The notes below the pieces were generated by a model that saw only the letters and a program-made list of their open reading frames with translations, was not told the DNA's origin and ran no database searches. From Rapana venosa (Eukaryota; Mollusca; Gastropoda; Neogastropoda; Muricidae), in contig CM054155.1 of the NCBI GenBank assembly GCA_028751875.1, forward strand, positions 53,410,449-53,474,448: a stretch of DNA of 64,000 bases. Reading direction: 5' to 3'. This document shows, in pieces, positions 1 to 8,694 of this stretch (position 1 is the stretch's first letter; every line of letters begins with the position of its first letter). Position numbers and translations under genes: made by a program.

Positions 1-417
1 AAAAATCATGCTTTTCAAAGCAAGTAAAAAAAAAAAGCGTTTAGTAAGTTGTTATCACATACCCCCTGCAAACTGATCTTTGATCTATGTTGGACAACTA
101 CCATAGACATATTTTTGATACCCTACCATGCAGCATGAACATTTTTCTCTGCAAACGTGTCTTCTATCTTATTTGTATATATACATCTGGCATGGGCAAC
201 AGCAGCTTTGACTTCTTTATTTACTTCCTTCTTTTGTTCTGTGCCTGTGTAAAATGCTACTTTCCTTTTGTTTAATACACGTTTCAGATCCTTTGTAACC
301 CAAGGCTTGTTATTTGGGTAAATGGTTATCTCCTTAGTTGGAATAACACAACTAACACAAAATGAAATATAAGAACAAATAACACCAGCGGGCTCATTCA
401 GATCTGAACGCACGTTA
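1..417 (-). pseudogene. Rex1-like LINE fragment, endonuclease-RT linker
   Basis: Read on the minus strand from about 417 down, the frame gives a linker with SYISFCVSCVIPTKE, then PNNKPWVTKDLKRVL, as found between the APE endonuclease and the reverse transcriptase of Rex1-like and related LINEs. A stop lies near 121-123, after which the same frame continues with family-like residues (LLNAFF) towards position 1, so the RT would lie outside the window. The matching endonuclease half is at 3019-3745 on the same strand. The two halves are separated by an L2-like LINE, so I read them as one element split by insertion. The clade name is by resemblance; the linker and its frame are directly visible. 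Confidence 0.7.
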
Positions 418-425
418 TAAAATAC

Positions 426-451
426 TTAATAATAATAATAATAATAATAAA
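426..451. repeat. (AAT)n microsatellite, 3' tail of the L2-like LINE
   Basis: Perfect AAT repeats immediately follow, in minus-strand reading, the LINE terminal motif GCGCTATATAA. They are best explained as the microsatellite tail added or expanded at the LINE 3' end. Confidence 0.75.
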
Positions 452-575
452 ATAAGGAATTATATAGCGCTGAATCTTGTAAAAAAAACAAACAAATCGA
501 AGCCTTGCACTCAAATCATTTACACGAATGCAACTCTCCTTAAACATAATGAACAACACGCACGTACGCACGCAC

Positions 576-634
576 GCACACACACACACACATACAAACA
601 CACACACACACACACACACATGCGCGCGCGCGCG
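576..634. repeat. (CA)n and (GC)n tracts in the LINE 3' UTR
   Basis: Alternating CA with minor interruptions is followed by about 14 bases of GC alternation. The second L2-like copy (57823-59297) has (CA)n in the same relative position, so this tract belongs to the LINE 3' UTR rather than to the insertion site. Both tracts are Z-DNA-prone alternating purine-pyrimidine sequence. Confidence 0.8.
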
Positions 635-695
635 AACACATTTAGGAGGTGAAAGATGCTGTTGAAAATTAGGGACAGATATGAGGTGGAAAGTC

Positions 696-992
696 TCAGG
701 TAGGAAATAAGTGTGTTTTGAGGCTGGATTTGAAGATATTAAGTGAAGGCTTTTGGCGAAGTGAAAGAGGGAGGTCATTCCAGGTGGATGGACCAAAAAC
801 AGAGAAAGAGCGACGGCCAACAGTGGTTTGTTTGAATCTGGGTGTTTTAAAGCACAGCATCTGCGGAACGAAGGGAACACGGGATGGAGTGTACAGGTGA
901 AGACAGTTACAGAGATAAGAGGGTGCAGATTTGTAGAGACATTTGAAACAGAGGGTATTGATCTTATACTCCAGTCTTTGTGAGACAGGCAA
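696..992 (-). pseudogene. L2-like LINE C-terminal domain
   Basis: An open stretch of 98 codons has the typical tail of L2/CR1-group LINE proteins: PVSQRLEYKI near the start, SAPSYL, LYTPSR, VGRRSFSVFGPSTWNDLPL and LKTHLF at the end. By hand count about 60% of residues match the equivalent part of the copy at 58150-58449. It is the 3' end of a broken polyprotein, so the methionine at 992 is not a real start. Confidence 0.8.
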
Positions 993-1112
993 CCAGTGAA
1001 GATATTGCAGAAGAGGAGTGATGTGTTCAGATGTTTTCTTTCTTAGGACCAGTCGAGCTGCAGAGTTTTGTATGCGTTGAAGAGAGTGGATAGATGATGC
1101 TGGTAGGCCAGC

Positions 1113-1530
1113 CTAAAGAGAATTACAGTAGTCTAAACGTGAAGGAATGAGAGATGTGCCAAGCTTGGAAGTTGCATCAGTGGACAGATACTTGCGAATC
1201 GCGCTTATGCGCGGTAATTGATAGTAGCAAGACTGGCAGGTCTGGGTGATGAATTTTTTCATAGAGAGTGTGTTGTCAAGAACTACTCCTAAATACTTCA
1301 CAGTGTTGGACAAAGGAACTGACGTATTGCCGAATTGTGTTGAAGTTTTTGAGATAGAGGAAAGTTTATGTTGGGTCCGTATGAGCATGGCTTCGGTTTT
1401 ATCAGCATTAAGTTGTAACTTGTTCTGAGTCATCCAGTTTTTAATGTCTTGAAAGCAGTAGGACATATTTTGTCAGGAGGGAAGGCAAGTTTTCAACAGT
1501 ATTGCTGCACTGAAGCTGAGATTCATCGTC
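1113..1530 (-). pseudogene. L2-like LINE RT, palm after the catalytic motif and thumb
   Basis: Reading down from 1530, the frame resumes in the residues just after the SINE insertion (DDESQ, equivalent to ADDSQ of the intact motif). It then gives QDIKNWMTQNKLQLNADKTE, and VKYLGVVLDNTLSM, the standard region after RT motif C. A stop precedes the C-terminal domain at 696-992. The piece is joined to 2014-2323 once the SINE at 1534-2012 is ignored. Confidence 0.78.
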
Positions 1531-1533
1531 ATA

Positions 1534-2012
1534 ATAATAATAATAATAATGTATGGAATTTATATAGCGCTGAATCTTGTAACGCAACAAATCAAAGCGC
1601 TCAGATTTCATTTCCTACCACTTTAAGTCACGGCAGATTTCTCTGCGTGAAATTCGGGCTGCTCTCCCTGGGGAGAGCGCGTCGCCACAAGAGCAGCGCC
1701 ACCCTTTTTTTTTCTTTTTCCTGTCTGCAACTGTGTTTGTTTCCCTATCAGAGTGGCTTTTTTTCTAAGAATTTTGCCTGGGACAACTCTCTTGTTGCCG
1801 TGGGTTCTTTTACGTGCGCTAAATAATTACGTGTAACACACGGGACGTCGAATTATCGTCTCATCCGAAAGACTAGCGCCCAGACCACCACTCATGGTCT
1901 AATGGATGGGGGAAAAGTTTCGGGTCCAAACGGGGTACGAACCGCCGCACACTTCAGACCCGGACTTTTCGCTTTCTAAACAGGCGCGTTACCTCTAGAC
2001 CACCGATCCATC
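1534..2012 (-). mobile_element. tRNA-derived SINE inserted in the RT catalytic codons
   Basis: On the minus strand the head (2012 downward) carries a Pol III A-box match TGGTCTAGAGG and, about 60 bases on, a B-box-like GGTTCGTACCC. A central core follows (TTTCGGATGAGACGATAA, then CCCGTGTG), and the 3' end is CAAGATTCAGCGCTATATAA plus (ATT)n. The core recurs at 44185-44352 and, as fragments, at 16359-16396. Its tail matches the 3' end of the L2-like LINE that hosts it. Flanks share CATA (1530-1533 and 2013-2016), a minimal target duplication. No Pol III terminator was established. It uses LINE enzymes and encodes no protein. Confidence 0.85.
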
Positions 2013-2013
2013 C

Positions 2014-2323
2014 ATAGAAATGATGATCAATATGGTGGTCTTTTATTATAAATATGTGAGAGTGGAGCAGTGTAGAGAGTAAAGAGAACAGGGCCCAGGA
2101 CTGATTCCTGTGGGACTCCACATTCCATTTTGACAGGTTTTGATTGAATTTTGTTTACAATAACTTTCTGGAACCGGTCTGTGAGGTATGCAGTATAAAC
2201 CAGGTGAGGGCTGTGCCATTAGTACCAAACGTATTTTGGAGGCGGGAAAGAAGAACTGAGTGATCTATAGTATCAAAGGCTGCAGATAAGTCAACAAGAA
2301 TGAGAAGGGAGATTTTTCCTGCA
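2014..2323 (-). pseudogene. L2-like LINE RT, palm (motif A to just before motif C)
   Basis: The minus-strand frame gives [18 protein letters not shown] (RT motif A with the catalytic Asp), then, across frame changes, the GIPQG-like 'GISPGPCSL' segment, and ends at HHFY just before the aspartate pair of motif C. The SINE at 1534-2012 splits the motif C codons. On the other side, the SINE at 2336-2621 separates it from the finger domain. Confidence 0.75.
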
Positions 2324-2335
2324 TCAGAGGCAAGT

Positions 2336-2621
2336 CAGGAGGCACCGTGGTCGAGTGGTTTAGGCGGTCAACTCGTGATCCAGAGGTCGCGGGTTCGATC
2401 CCCGCTCGGCTCGGTGTTGTGTCCTTGGGAAAGACACTTTACTCCTATTTTCCTCACTCCACCCAGGTGTACAAGTGGGTACCAGCTCTGCTGGGGAAGT
2501 ATCTGGCGACAGACTAGCGTCCTGTCACAGGGGTGGTGAAAAACCATCAGTTCGCTTAACGCTACAGAAACCGGGATAAGCTCCGGCTCTATGGGCCTTC
2601 TGGCTCGAAAGAACATACTTT
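2336..2621 (+). mobile_element. tRNA-derived SINE with 12-bp target duplication
   Basis: The head has an A box TGGTCGAGTGG (2348-2358) and a perfect B box GGTTCGATCCC (2392-2402). The tRNA-like part runs to about 2414. It is followed by a body beginning GTCCTTGGGAAAGACACTTT and containing CCCAGGTGTACAAGTGGGTA, the style of core shared widely among metazoan SINEs. The target duplication TCAGAGGCAAGT is exact at 2324-2335 and 2622-2633, so the boundaries are firm. It belongs to a different SINE family from 1534-2012: core and tail differ, and there is no (ATT)n tail. It is inserted in the RT of the L2-like LINE, in opposite orientation. Confidence 0.9.
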
Positions 2622-2633
2622 TCAGAGGCAAGT

Positions 2634-3018
2634 AGAAGTGTATCTAAAGTGTGGACTTAGAGTGGTTTTGGTGCTGTGGTTGGGGCGATAGGCAGATTGA
2701 AAAGGTGGAAGTAGATCATTGGAATGAAGGTGACTGTTGAGCTGTTTGAGAACAACTTTTTCTAATACTTTAGAGACAAAGGGTAAGATTGAGACAGGTC
2801 TATAATTCTTCAGAATGTTGGGATCGAGATCATGCTTTTTCAGTAGAGGTGTGACTATTGTGGTTTTAAAAGCTGATGGAAAATTTCCTGACACAAGAGA
2901 TGAGTCTACTATTTTATTGATACTAGGTACAAGTTGTGGAAGGCATTGTGAGAAAACAGGAGCAGGTATGGGATCAAGGTCGCATGATTTTATAGTCATT
3001 TCGTTCAGAATTGTCATG
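2634..3018 (-). pseudogene. L2-like LINE RT, finger domain
   Basis: The minus-strand frame contains KSCDLDPIPAPVFSQCLP, FPSAFKTTIVTPLLKKHDL, LKNYRPVSILPFVSKVLEK, and FQSAYRPNHSTKTTL, the ordered RT motifs 0 to 2 of L2-like LINEs. A frameshift lies near 2650: the downstream frame VHTLDTLLLASDAGK continues across the SINE into motif A. The element is truncated at about 3018, where the sequence changes to the Rex1-like endonuclease. Confidence 0.8.
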
Positions 3019-3745
3019 ATTTTCCATGATATCCCAGTCAGTACAATCAAAGCAGCCTTGCAGACTAGCTACGCTATCAGGAGTCCATTTTTGTGGTCCC
3101 GACCATGGCCTGAAGGCACTGAAACACTGACTGGCAGTTGTGGTCAGATGATCCCAGGGGAGGCAAAGGCAATGATCTATAGGCGCCTGCTACAGTCCCG
3201 TAGCACAAGTCTAGGGTCTTATTTCTTTGCATAGGGCAGGTCACATACTGTTCTTCAGCAGTTTACTGAGGAAACAGCTATTGAAATCACCCAGTATAAA
3301 CTTAGGTGCATCAGGGGATATAGAATCAAGCTCATGGAGGTGATCTAATATATGTTCCGTTGCTCTAGCCACTTTTGCTTTGGGGCGGATATAAACCAAA
3401 GTAAGAAATAGTTGCTCTCGTGATAAGTAGAAAATCTGGAGCAATATAGACAGCAGTTCATTGTCCTCCCCGTTGTTCTAATTTTAACATCACATCAACG
3501 CTGGTGATGTAGAAGCCCAAACCTCCGCCCTGTCCCTTCCCTGTTGCGTGTGGGTCTCTGTCAAGCCTAATGGGTTGACCAAAGCCGTCTGTCTATAGAG
3601 AGCTCATAGTTTGGTATGGTTGGACTCAGCCAAATTTCGGCTTTGTTATACTGGTGTAGGTAGTTGACATTAGCTTGAAGCTCGTCCATTTTCGATCGTA
3701 GGGACTGGACATTGGAGAGAAACATGGTTGGTAGCGGATTATTTA
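3019..3745 (-). pseudogene. Rex1-like LINE APE endonuclease, broken
   Basis: From about 3745 downward the frames give SNVQSLRSKMDELQ (endonuclease start), then VYIRPKAKVARATEHI, FILGDFNSC (catalytic Asp/Asn motif), YVTCPMQRNKTLDLCYG, and LPPLGSSDHN (the terminal catalytic SDH). All are in the order expected of an APE endonuclease that nicks target DNA for target-primed reverse transcription. Several stops and frameshifts break it. It ends in FDCTDWDIM, where the L2-like LINE begins. The next part of the same protein reappears at 417-1. Confidence 0.75.
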
Positions 3746-4449
3746 AACTTTTTAGTCTTTATCTTAAACCACCTTTCTTTCCTCGCTTTCTTTTCTTAAT
3801 GTTCTTCCAAGCTTTATCATTGTTAGTTGCTGATGGTAGAATCCCACATGGAAAGTTGTAGTCTTGGCCTTCAGCTAACTATGTCTGTACACCATGCCTG
3901 TCTGTAAACTATGCATATCTGTACACTAATCGAGTCCTTAAATAAACTATACCTGTCTCTACACTACACATGCCCCTATGTACACTATGCCTGTCTGTAC
4001 ACTGTTTGTACTTATGTACACTATGACTGCTGTGCACTATGCCTGTCTGCTTGTACCTATGCTTGTATGTACCCTATGCATGTCCTTATGTACACTATTC
4101 ATGTCTTTCTGTACACTAAGCCTGTCTGTACACTATGCCTGTTTGTACACTATGCATGTCCTTATGTACACTATGCCTGTCTGAACAATATGCCGGTTAT
4201 GTACACTATGCTTGTCTGTGCAATTCCGTGCATTACTCAGTGCTATTTCTTTCTCTGTGTGTCTGGATGCTGGTGTCTTTCTGTGTTCACATTCGCATTT
4301 TTTTATGTACATTGTAAACTCCAGCTTAGTGGCATGTACATTCCCTTTTCTCTGCAATTTTGTATGCAGGTTAGCTTCCCGTGAAGTTCCTGGTCGTGAG
4401 TTAGGGTTTGGTTCATCAGCTGAGTAGCAGCAGCTTTAAATAGGAGGAG
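3746..4449. other. Spacer with a degenerate TGTACACTATGCCTGT minisatellite
   Basis: No gene is recognised. From about 3880 to 4225 the sequence is built of imperfect copies of TGTACACTATGCCTGTC and longer variants (with TGTCCTTA inserts), roughly 18-25 bases each. The apparent reading frames here are repeats of CTLCL or YTMPV and are by-products of the repeat. The remaining spacer is plain T-rich DNA up to the gypsy target site. Confidence 0.7.
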
Positions 4450-4454
4450 GTCTT

Positions 4455-4617
4455 TGTTGTGTTTCTCATTCACACAAATTCCACTTTTGTCAAGTGATAC
4501 ATATAAACTGGTTTTATTGACTAAAACAAACTGGCTGCCTGCCCGTCATGCATAGCTAAGATGGCTCTCGCTCAGGGTCCTGTTCTTCCGTCTTTTTGCC
4601 CAAACAATACCTTAACA
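4455..4617 (-). repeat. 3' LTR of the gypsy element
   Basis: This is the 163-base copy of the LTR, TGTT...AACA on the coding strand. It is preceded by the purine tract at 4618-4627 and flanked on the outside by target duplication copy GTCTT (4450-4454). Confidence 0.93.
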
Positions 4618-4627
4618 TCCCCTTTTT
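4618..4627 (-). other. Polypurine tract of the gypsy element
   Basis: On the coding (minus) strand, AAAAAGGGGA lies directly upstream of the LTR start TGTT. Such a tract is the normal primer for plus-strand DNA synthesis in LTR elements. Position and composition fit; function is inferred. Confidence 0.8.
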
Positions 4628-5140
4628 GAGATGGAATCATACATTTGATAATACTTTTTTATTTCATTTTTTATTTTTATATAATATATCAAAACTTTGT
4701 CATATAACATAATTACTTAACTCTGCATCTTTTTTACTATCCAGAACTTTTGGTTTCTTACATTGCTTACATTTAACTAAACTTTTCAACTGGGAGGAAT
4801 GTTCACCATCAGTCACTTAAGCCTTGTTGATTTACACCGTTTAAGTATGACTAAAATCCATGAAAGGGCACCTTTATGTAAAGATCTCTAAACATTACTA
4901 TGCACTAAAATTTTGAACCTTCACAGTTCAATAAAATGAACAAAATGATAGCAATGAAACATCCAAAACACATCTTATAAACAAGTTACTAAAATAGTGT
5001 GATTACTATATCCATTATAAATCTACTCAACAACAGTTAATCATAAAACCATTGATAAATAATCAGTGGAAGAGAAAAAAATTTATAATCATCAATAAAG
5101 CATTTTCCGCACTTTGATACCACATTGTTTTGAGTTCTGT

Positions 5141-5327
5141 GATCTACTCTAAAATGAGAATCTACCAGACACGGGCACCAGATTCTCATGTGCATGTTGT
5201 TTTGAATTGTGATCTACTCTAAAAGAGAATCTACCAGACACGGGCACCATATTCTCATGTGCATGTTGTTTTGTGTTGTGATCTACTCTAAAAGAGAATC
5301 TACCAGACACAGGCATCAGATTCTCCT
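5141..5327 (-). repeat. Three tandem copies of a 69-70 bp unit near the gypsy 3' end
   Basis: GATCTACTCT recurs at 5141, 5211 and 5280, and the intervening sequence is nearly identical. On the coding strand part is open and gives a repeated peptide PVSGRFSFRVDH. It lies between integrase and the 3' LTR, where a UTR is expected, so translation is doubtful. Confidence 0.85.
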
Positions 5328-5539
5328 GTGTATGTGTAAATGCACCAAGGTCTTTCACCACAATATGAATGTAAAAGCCGTAAGGCTCTGGTCTTTCGAC
5401 CCACTTTTAGGCTGGAAAATCACACATAGTCATCTTTGAAACGGACCAGCCTGGCAGCTGTATAGCCATGTGAGGCCCTGGTTGCTGGCCTGGCTGGAAC
5501 ACCGGGAGTGATGGATGATGCACTGGGTTCCACCATGTC

Positions 5540-6773
5540 CTACGAACCACTGGCATTCCCAGAATGCTGAGGCTTCGACTCAACAGGGGTCTCTCCTGGC
5601 GTTGGTAGAGTACCTTCTATCGGTGACTGGACAGACTGCCGCTGCAGATGTTTCCGGTTTCGTCTTTGGATACCAGATGGTGAGTTGACCAGGTACGTAC
5701 GGTTTTTGGGGTCAGCAGCAACAACCGTACCTGGCTTCTTCCAAGTGCTCTCAGCATCTGTCTTGATTGAGCACCTGGTTCCCCTTGGTCTCAGCTCTGA
5801 CAGAGACTGTGCACCATGCCTCCTGCCCATAGCTGAGCTTGTAGGCTTCCTTCGTTTTTCTGGTCGTTTGGGCGGATGACTGCATCATTGACCGGCTGGG
5901 GCATCAGCTGCTCCGGGGAGTTTGGGAAGCTTCGACCTCAGGGGTCTCCCCATGAGGGCTACGGCAGGACTCACACCCATACTCGAGTGTTGTGTAGTTC
6001 TGTAGTTCAGGACCCGTACATCCAAAGATGGTGCTCGAGCATCTTTTTGGCTATCTTCACTGCGCTTCGCTGCTCCATTTGCCTTGTGAAAAATAGGGCT
6101 GCTGGTCTGGTGGTGGAAATCGTAGTCTTCTGCAAATCTGTGAAATTCAGCACACTGGAACTGGGGCCCATTGTCACTCATGATGACTTCCGGTATTCCC
6201 TGTGTGGCAAACAACCCGGTCAATCTGTTGACAATAGCAGCCGTAGTTGACTTCAATGGGACCACCTCGATCCAGCACGAGTAGTAATCCACCACTACCA
6301 AATATTCCTTTCCTTGGTAGGTACAAAGGTCTACCCCAAGCCGTTGCCATGGGCATTCTGGCAATGGAGTAGGACGAAGTGGCTCGTGCTTCTGAGAAGG
6401 TCGATTCTGACAACATTCTGGGCAGTGGTTGATCATCATTTTCAAATCCTTGCTGAGCCCAGGCCACCAGACTGCTGTCTGAGCATTCTGACGTCACTTC
6501 TGTAGGCCCTGATGTGTTTTCCATGTAGCTTGTGCACACCTCCGCACGCATTCGACTCCTTGGAACAACTATTCTGCCCTTTAACACCAACAATCCTGAC
6601 ACTAGCGACAGTTCATCTTGTACCTGATGGTAGGCCTGGAGGATGGATGGTGTTTGTCTTGGCCAGCCATTCAAAATGTAGTCCATAACTTGCTGTATTT
6701 CTGGGTCGTGCAAATGTTGCCGCACGAGGTATATCAACACGTTTAGGTGCAAAATGACCCAAATTGACTCCAA
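5540..6773 (-). pseudogene. Gypsy integrase
   Basis: Three overlapping minus-strand frames cover the integrase. From 6773 they give the pre-integrase linker with HDPEIQQVMDYILNGWP, then the zinc-binding end HCPECCQNRPSQ. The catalytic core follows: WQRLGVDLCTYQGKEYLVVVD with the first Asp, then VIMSDNGPQFQ with the second Asp. The C-terminal part TQHSSMGVSPAVALMGRPLRS runs to about 5885, with a basic tail (GTVVAADPKNRTYLV) at 5830-5540. Frame changes near 6174-6445 and 5850 disable it. Family function is insertion of the cDNA into the genome; here only the fossil remains. Confidence 0.85.
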
Positions 6774-6799
6774 AGTCTGGCATGAGCGGTCACAGTTTC

Positions 6800-7184
6800 A
6801 ACTTTCTTTTCATCTTCTTCTGTATGTGGCACGGGACTTCTGGATAGTGTGTCTGCAATGATCAAATTATTTCCTGGCACAGAATGAAAATCCGCATTGG
6901 ATCTCATGAGCCTAATCAACAATCTTTTTGGGAGCGGACTGGAACCTTGTCAATTTTCTTTGCTCTTGACCAGAGGAACCAGGGGTTTGTGGTCCGTCTG
7001 CAACTGGAAACTATCCAATCCAATGAGGTATTTGAAAACTTTTTCACAAGCTCAAGTGGATGCCAGACATTCCTTTTCTATCTGGGCTACCTCTGCTCTG
7101 CCCTCTGTCAAGCTTTGGAGGCGTATGCTATCGGCACCAAGGTGTCTCCTTCCCCCCTGCATTAGTGCCACCCCTAGCCCCTAA
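6800..7184 (-). pseudogene. Gypsy RNase H domain
   Basis: Minus-strand reading gives AQIEKECLAS, then FKYLIGLDSFQLQTDHKPLV, LLIRLMRS, and NLIIADTLSRSPVPH. This is the RNase H module that follows RT in Ty3/gypsy pol: TDHKPL and the ADxLSR end are diagnostic. Stops and one frameshift interrupt it. It sits between RT and integrase as expected. Confidence 0.8.
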
Positions 7185-7805
7185 CTACCGCTGTCAGCAC
7201 TGACTACAGTTTTTTCCCTCCTGGTTTATAAAACCAAGGGCTGATGTTGATGGAAGTTGCCTTTTGATCATTTCAAAAGCATTGTTTTGGGTTTCTTTCC
7301 CCCTGTCCAAGCTGTGTCCTTCTTCAACAGGTCTGTGATGGGTTTCATGGTAGTGGCCATTTCTGGAATGAACTTGCTGAGGTAATTAAACATGCCACAG
7401 ACTGTCCTAAGTTCCTTCATGGACTTTGGAGCAGGCATCTCCTTGATGGCTTCTCCTTCTCCGGGTCTGGGCGAATTCCTTCAGCAGAAATGATGTGCCC
7501 AAAGAACTTGACTTCTGATTTCTTGAAGCAGCATTTTTCTCTGTTCAGTTTCAATCCACTTTCTTCAATACTTTTGAGGACAGCATCCAGTCTTTCATCA
7601 TGCTCCTTTTCATCTCTCCCGTAAATGATGATGTCATCCATTATGGCTTCACATACCTGTAGTCCCTGTATGGTGTCTTTCATCTTCTCCTGGAAACACC
7701 CTGGACCCAGAGATATCCCCATTGGCACTCTTTTGAAAGCATATCACACTCAGAACCCCAAGGTGAGGTCTGACGAAACCTTCCTCGTCCTCTACTGGCA
7801 TTTTG
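7185..7805 (-). pseudogene. Gypsy reverse transcriptase, N-terminally deleted
   Basis: From about 7805 the sequence enters RT at MPVEDEEGF, a degenerate version of the WQxPxDEE region. It continues with VPMGISLGPGCFQ, EAIMDDIIIYG (catalytic xxDD as MDD), LNREKCCFKKSEVKFFGHIIS, and MKELRTVCGMFNYLSKFIPEM (connection). The first third of RT is missing. Frameshifts occur near 7740 and 7440. Confidence 0.83.
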
Positions 7806-8205
7806 GCTGATGCTCCTCTAGTACTGCCCCTGGCTGATGTGCTGTTCCCTCTTTGAACTTGACCATGACCACCCCTACCTGATCTACTAGCCTGGTAGGA
7901 TGACCTGGCTTCATCTGAAAAAGCCATGATATTTTGCTGCTTCATTTGGTCCTTGATGTATTCATATTGGCGAGCTATTTCTACTGCTTTGTTCAGTGTG
8001 AGATCATGTATCAACTGAAGTTTTTCTTTCAGCCTGGTGTCTCTCAGGCCCACAACAAACCAATCCCTTACTTGATCTTCCATATCCACATAATTGCAGT
8101 GAGCAGCCAGAGCTCTCAGCTCTCTATAAAATTCCTCCACTGTTTCTGACTCGTTCTATTTTCTTTCTTGAAATGTTGTTCTTTCATGTATATTTCGTTT
8201 AACTA
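7806..8205 (-). pseudogene. Gypsy gag (capsid C-terminal part)
   Basis: The frame reads VKRNIHERTTFQERK, a stop, then NESETVEEFYRELRALAAHC, VRDWFVVGLRDTRLKEKLQL, and TLNKAVEIARQYE. These are the conserved capsid motifs of Ty3/gypsy gag. A basic G/R/S-rich stretch follows (SGRGGHGQVQRGNSTSARGS). The zinc knuckle that should come next is absent because of the deletion to RT. The 5' part of gag is separated by the LINE insertion at 8206-8440. Confidence 0.83.
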
Positions 8206-8440
8206 GTCAAGTCAAGTCAAGTCAAGTCAAGTCAAAATTTTATTTCCAGATGGTACATTGAATAAGCAATGCATTTGCTTTTTTTCATAACTATGAAATA
8301 TGAGTCAAATTTGCTCACCAGGGTATCGAAATATGTATCTTCTCTCCTCCACTTCATGAGCATCCTCGCCTTCTCCTTCCGTTCTTGTCCCAAACGTGAA
8401 GGTTTTGAAAATCTTCTCTGATTCATCTCCCATTACATAC
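8206..8440 (-). mobile_element. Short LINE 3' end with (GTCAA)n tail
   Basis: Six GTCAA units (8206-8235) form the 3' end in minus-strand reading. Upstream lies a 64-codon open stretch (8426-8232) rich in K/R (GQERKEKARMLMKWRRED) that resembles the C-terminus of a LINE protein. I infer a 5'-truncated LINE inserted in gypsy gag; the clade is not identifiable. No target duplication was found. Confidence 0.5.
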
Positions 8441-8694
8441 AATAAGGTGTCTCTTTAAACTTCATCTTCTTTTGACAGTTTGGAAGCATTTCTGTATCTT
8501 TTTAATTTAAGTATTCACTCTGGCTACTCTTCTGGTCAGAAGGAAAATGGTTTGGGGGTAGCTAAATTCTGCATTTCCATGAAGAAATTTAACCGTGAGG
8601 CTTTCTAAGTTTCTCCTTCTAATCTACTCTGACTTACTTCAAGGGTCTTGAATGCAGCCACATGAAGGCAGAATACTCCTCACTTCTGACTGCA
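8441..8694 (-). other. Gypsy 5' leader and gag start region, degenerate
   Basis: This lies between the 5' LTR and the inserted LINE. No clear reading frame and no recognisable tRNA-complementary primer site directly after the LTR (TGCAGTCAGAAG on the coding strand). It probably holds the decayed leader and N-terminal gag. Confidence 0.5.

Larger units (their letters stand above)
418..3018 (-). mobile_element. L2-like LINE, 5'-truncated, carrying two nested SINEs
   Basis: On the minus strand, RT pieces run in order from 3018 to about 696, followed by a 3' UTR with (TG)n and a tail that ends in a GCGCTATATAA motif and (ATT)n at 451-426. The residue patterns are those of L2/CR1-group RTs: [29 protein letters not shown], and a WNDLPLSLR-type C-terminal domain. 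The endonuclease is absent because the copy is 5'-truncated. Frameshifts, stops and two SINE insertions (1534-2012 and 2336-2621) make it non-functional. It interrupts a Rex1-like LINE. I could not find an obvious target duplication, which is not unusual for this group. Confidence 0.8.

Noticed and set aside
2336..2414. A candidate tRNA gene (good A and B boxes)
   Set aside because: It is the head of a SINE with a firm target duplication and a SINE body directly attached; a tRNA-length cloverleaf with a terminator is not evident.
3911..4384. A 157-codon C/Y/T/L-rich frame
   Set aside because: It is translated minisatellite; neighbouring frames give equally regular repeats.
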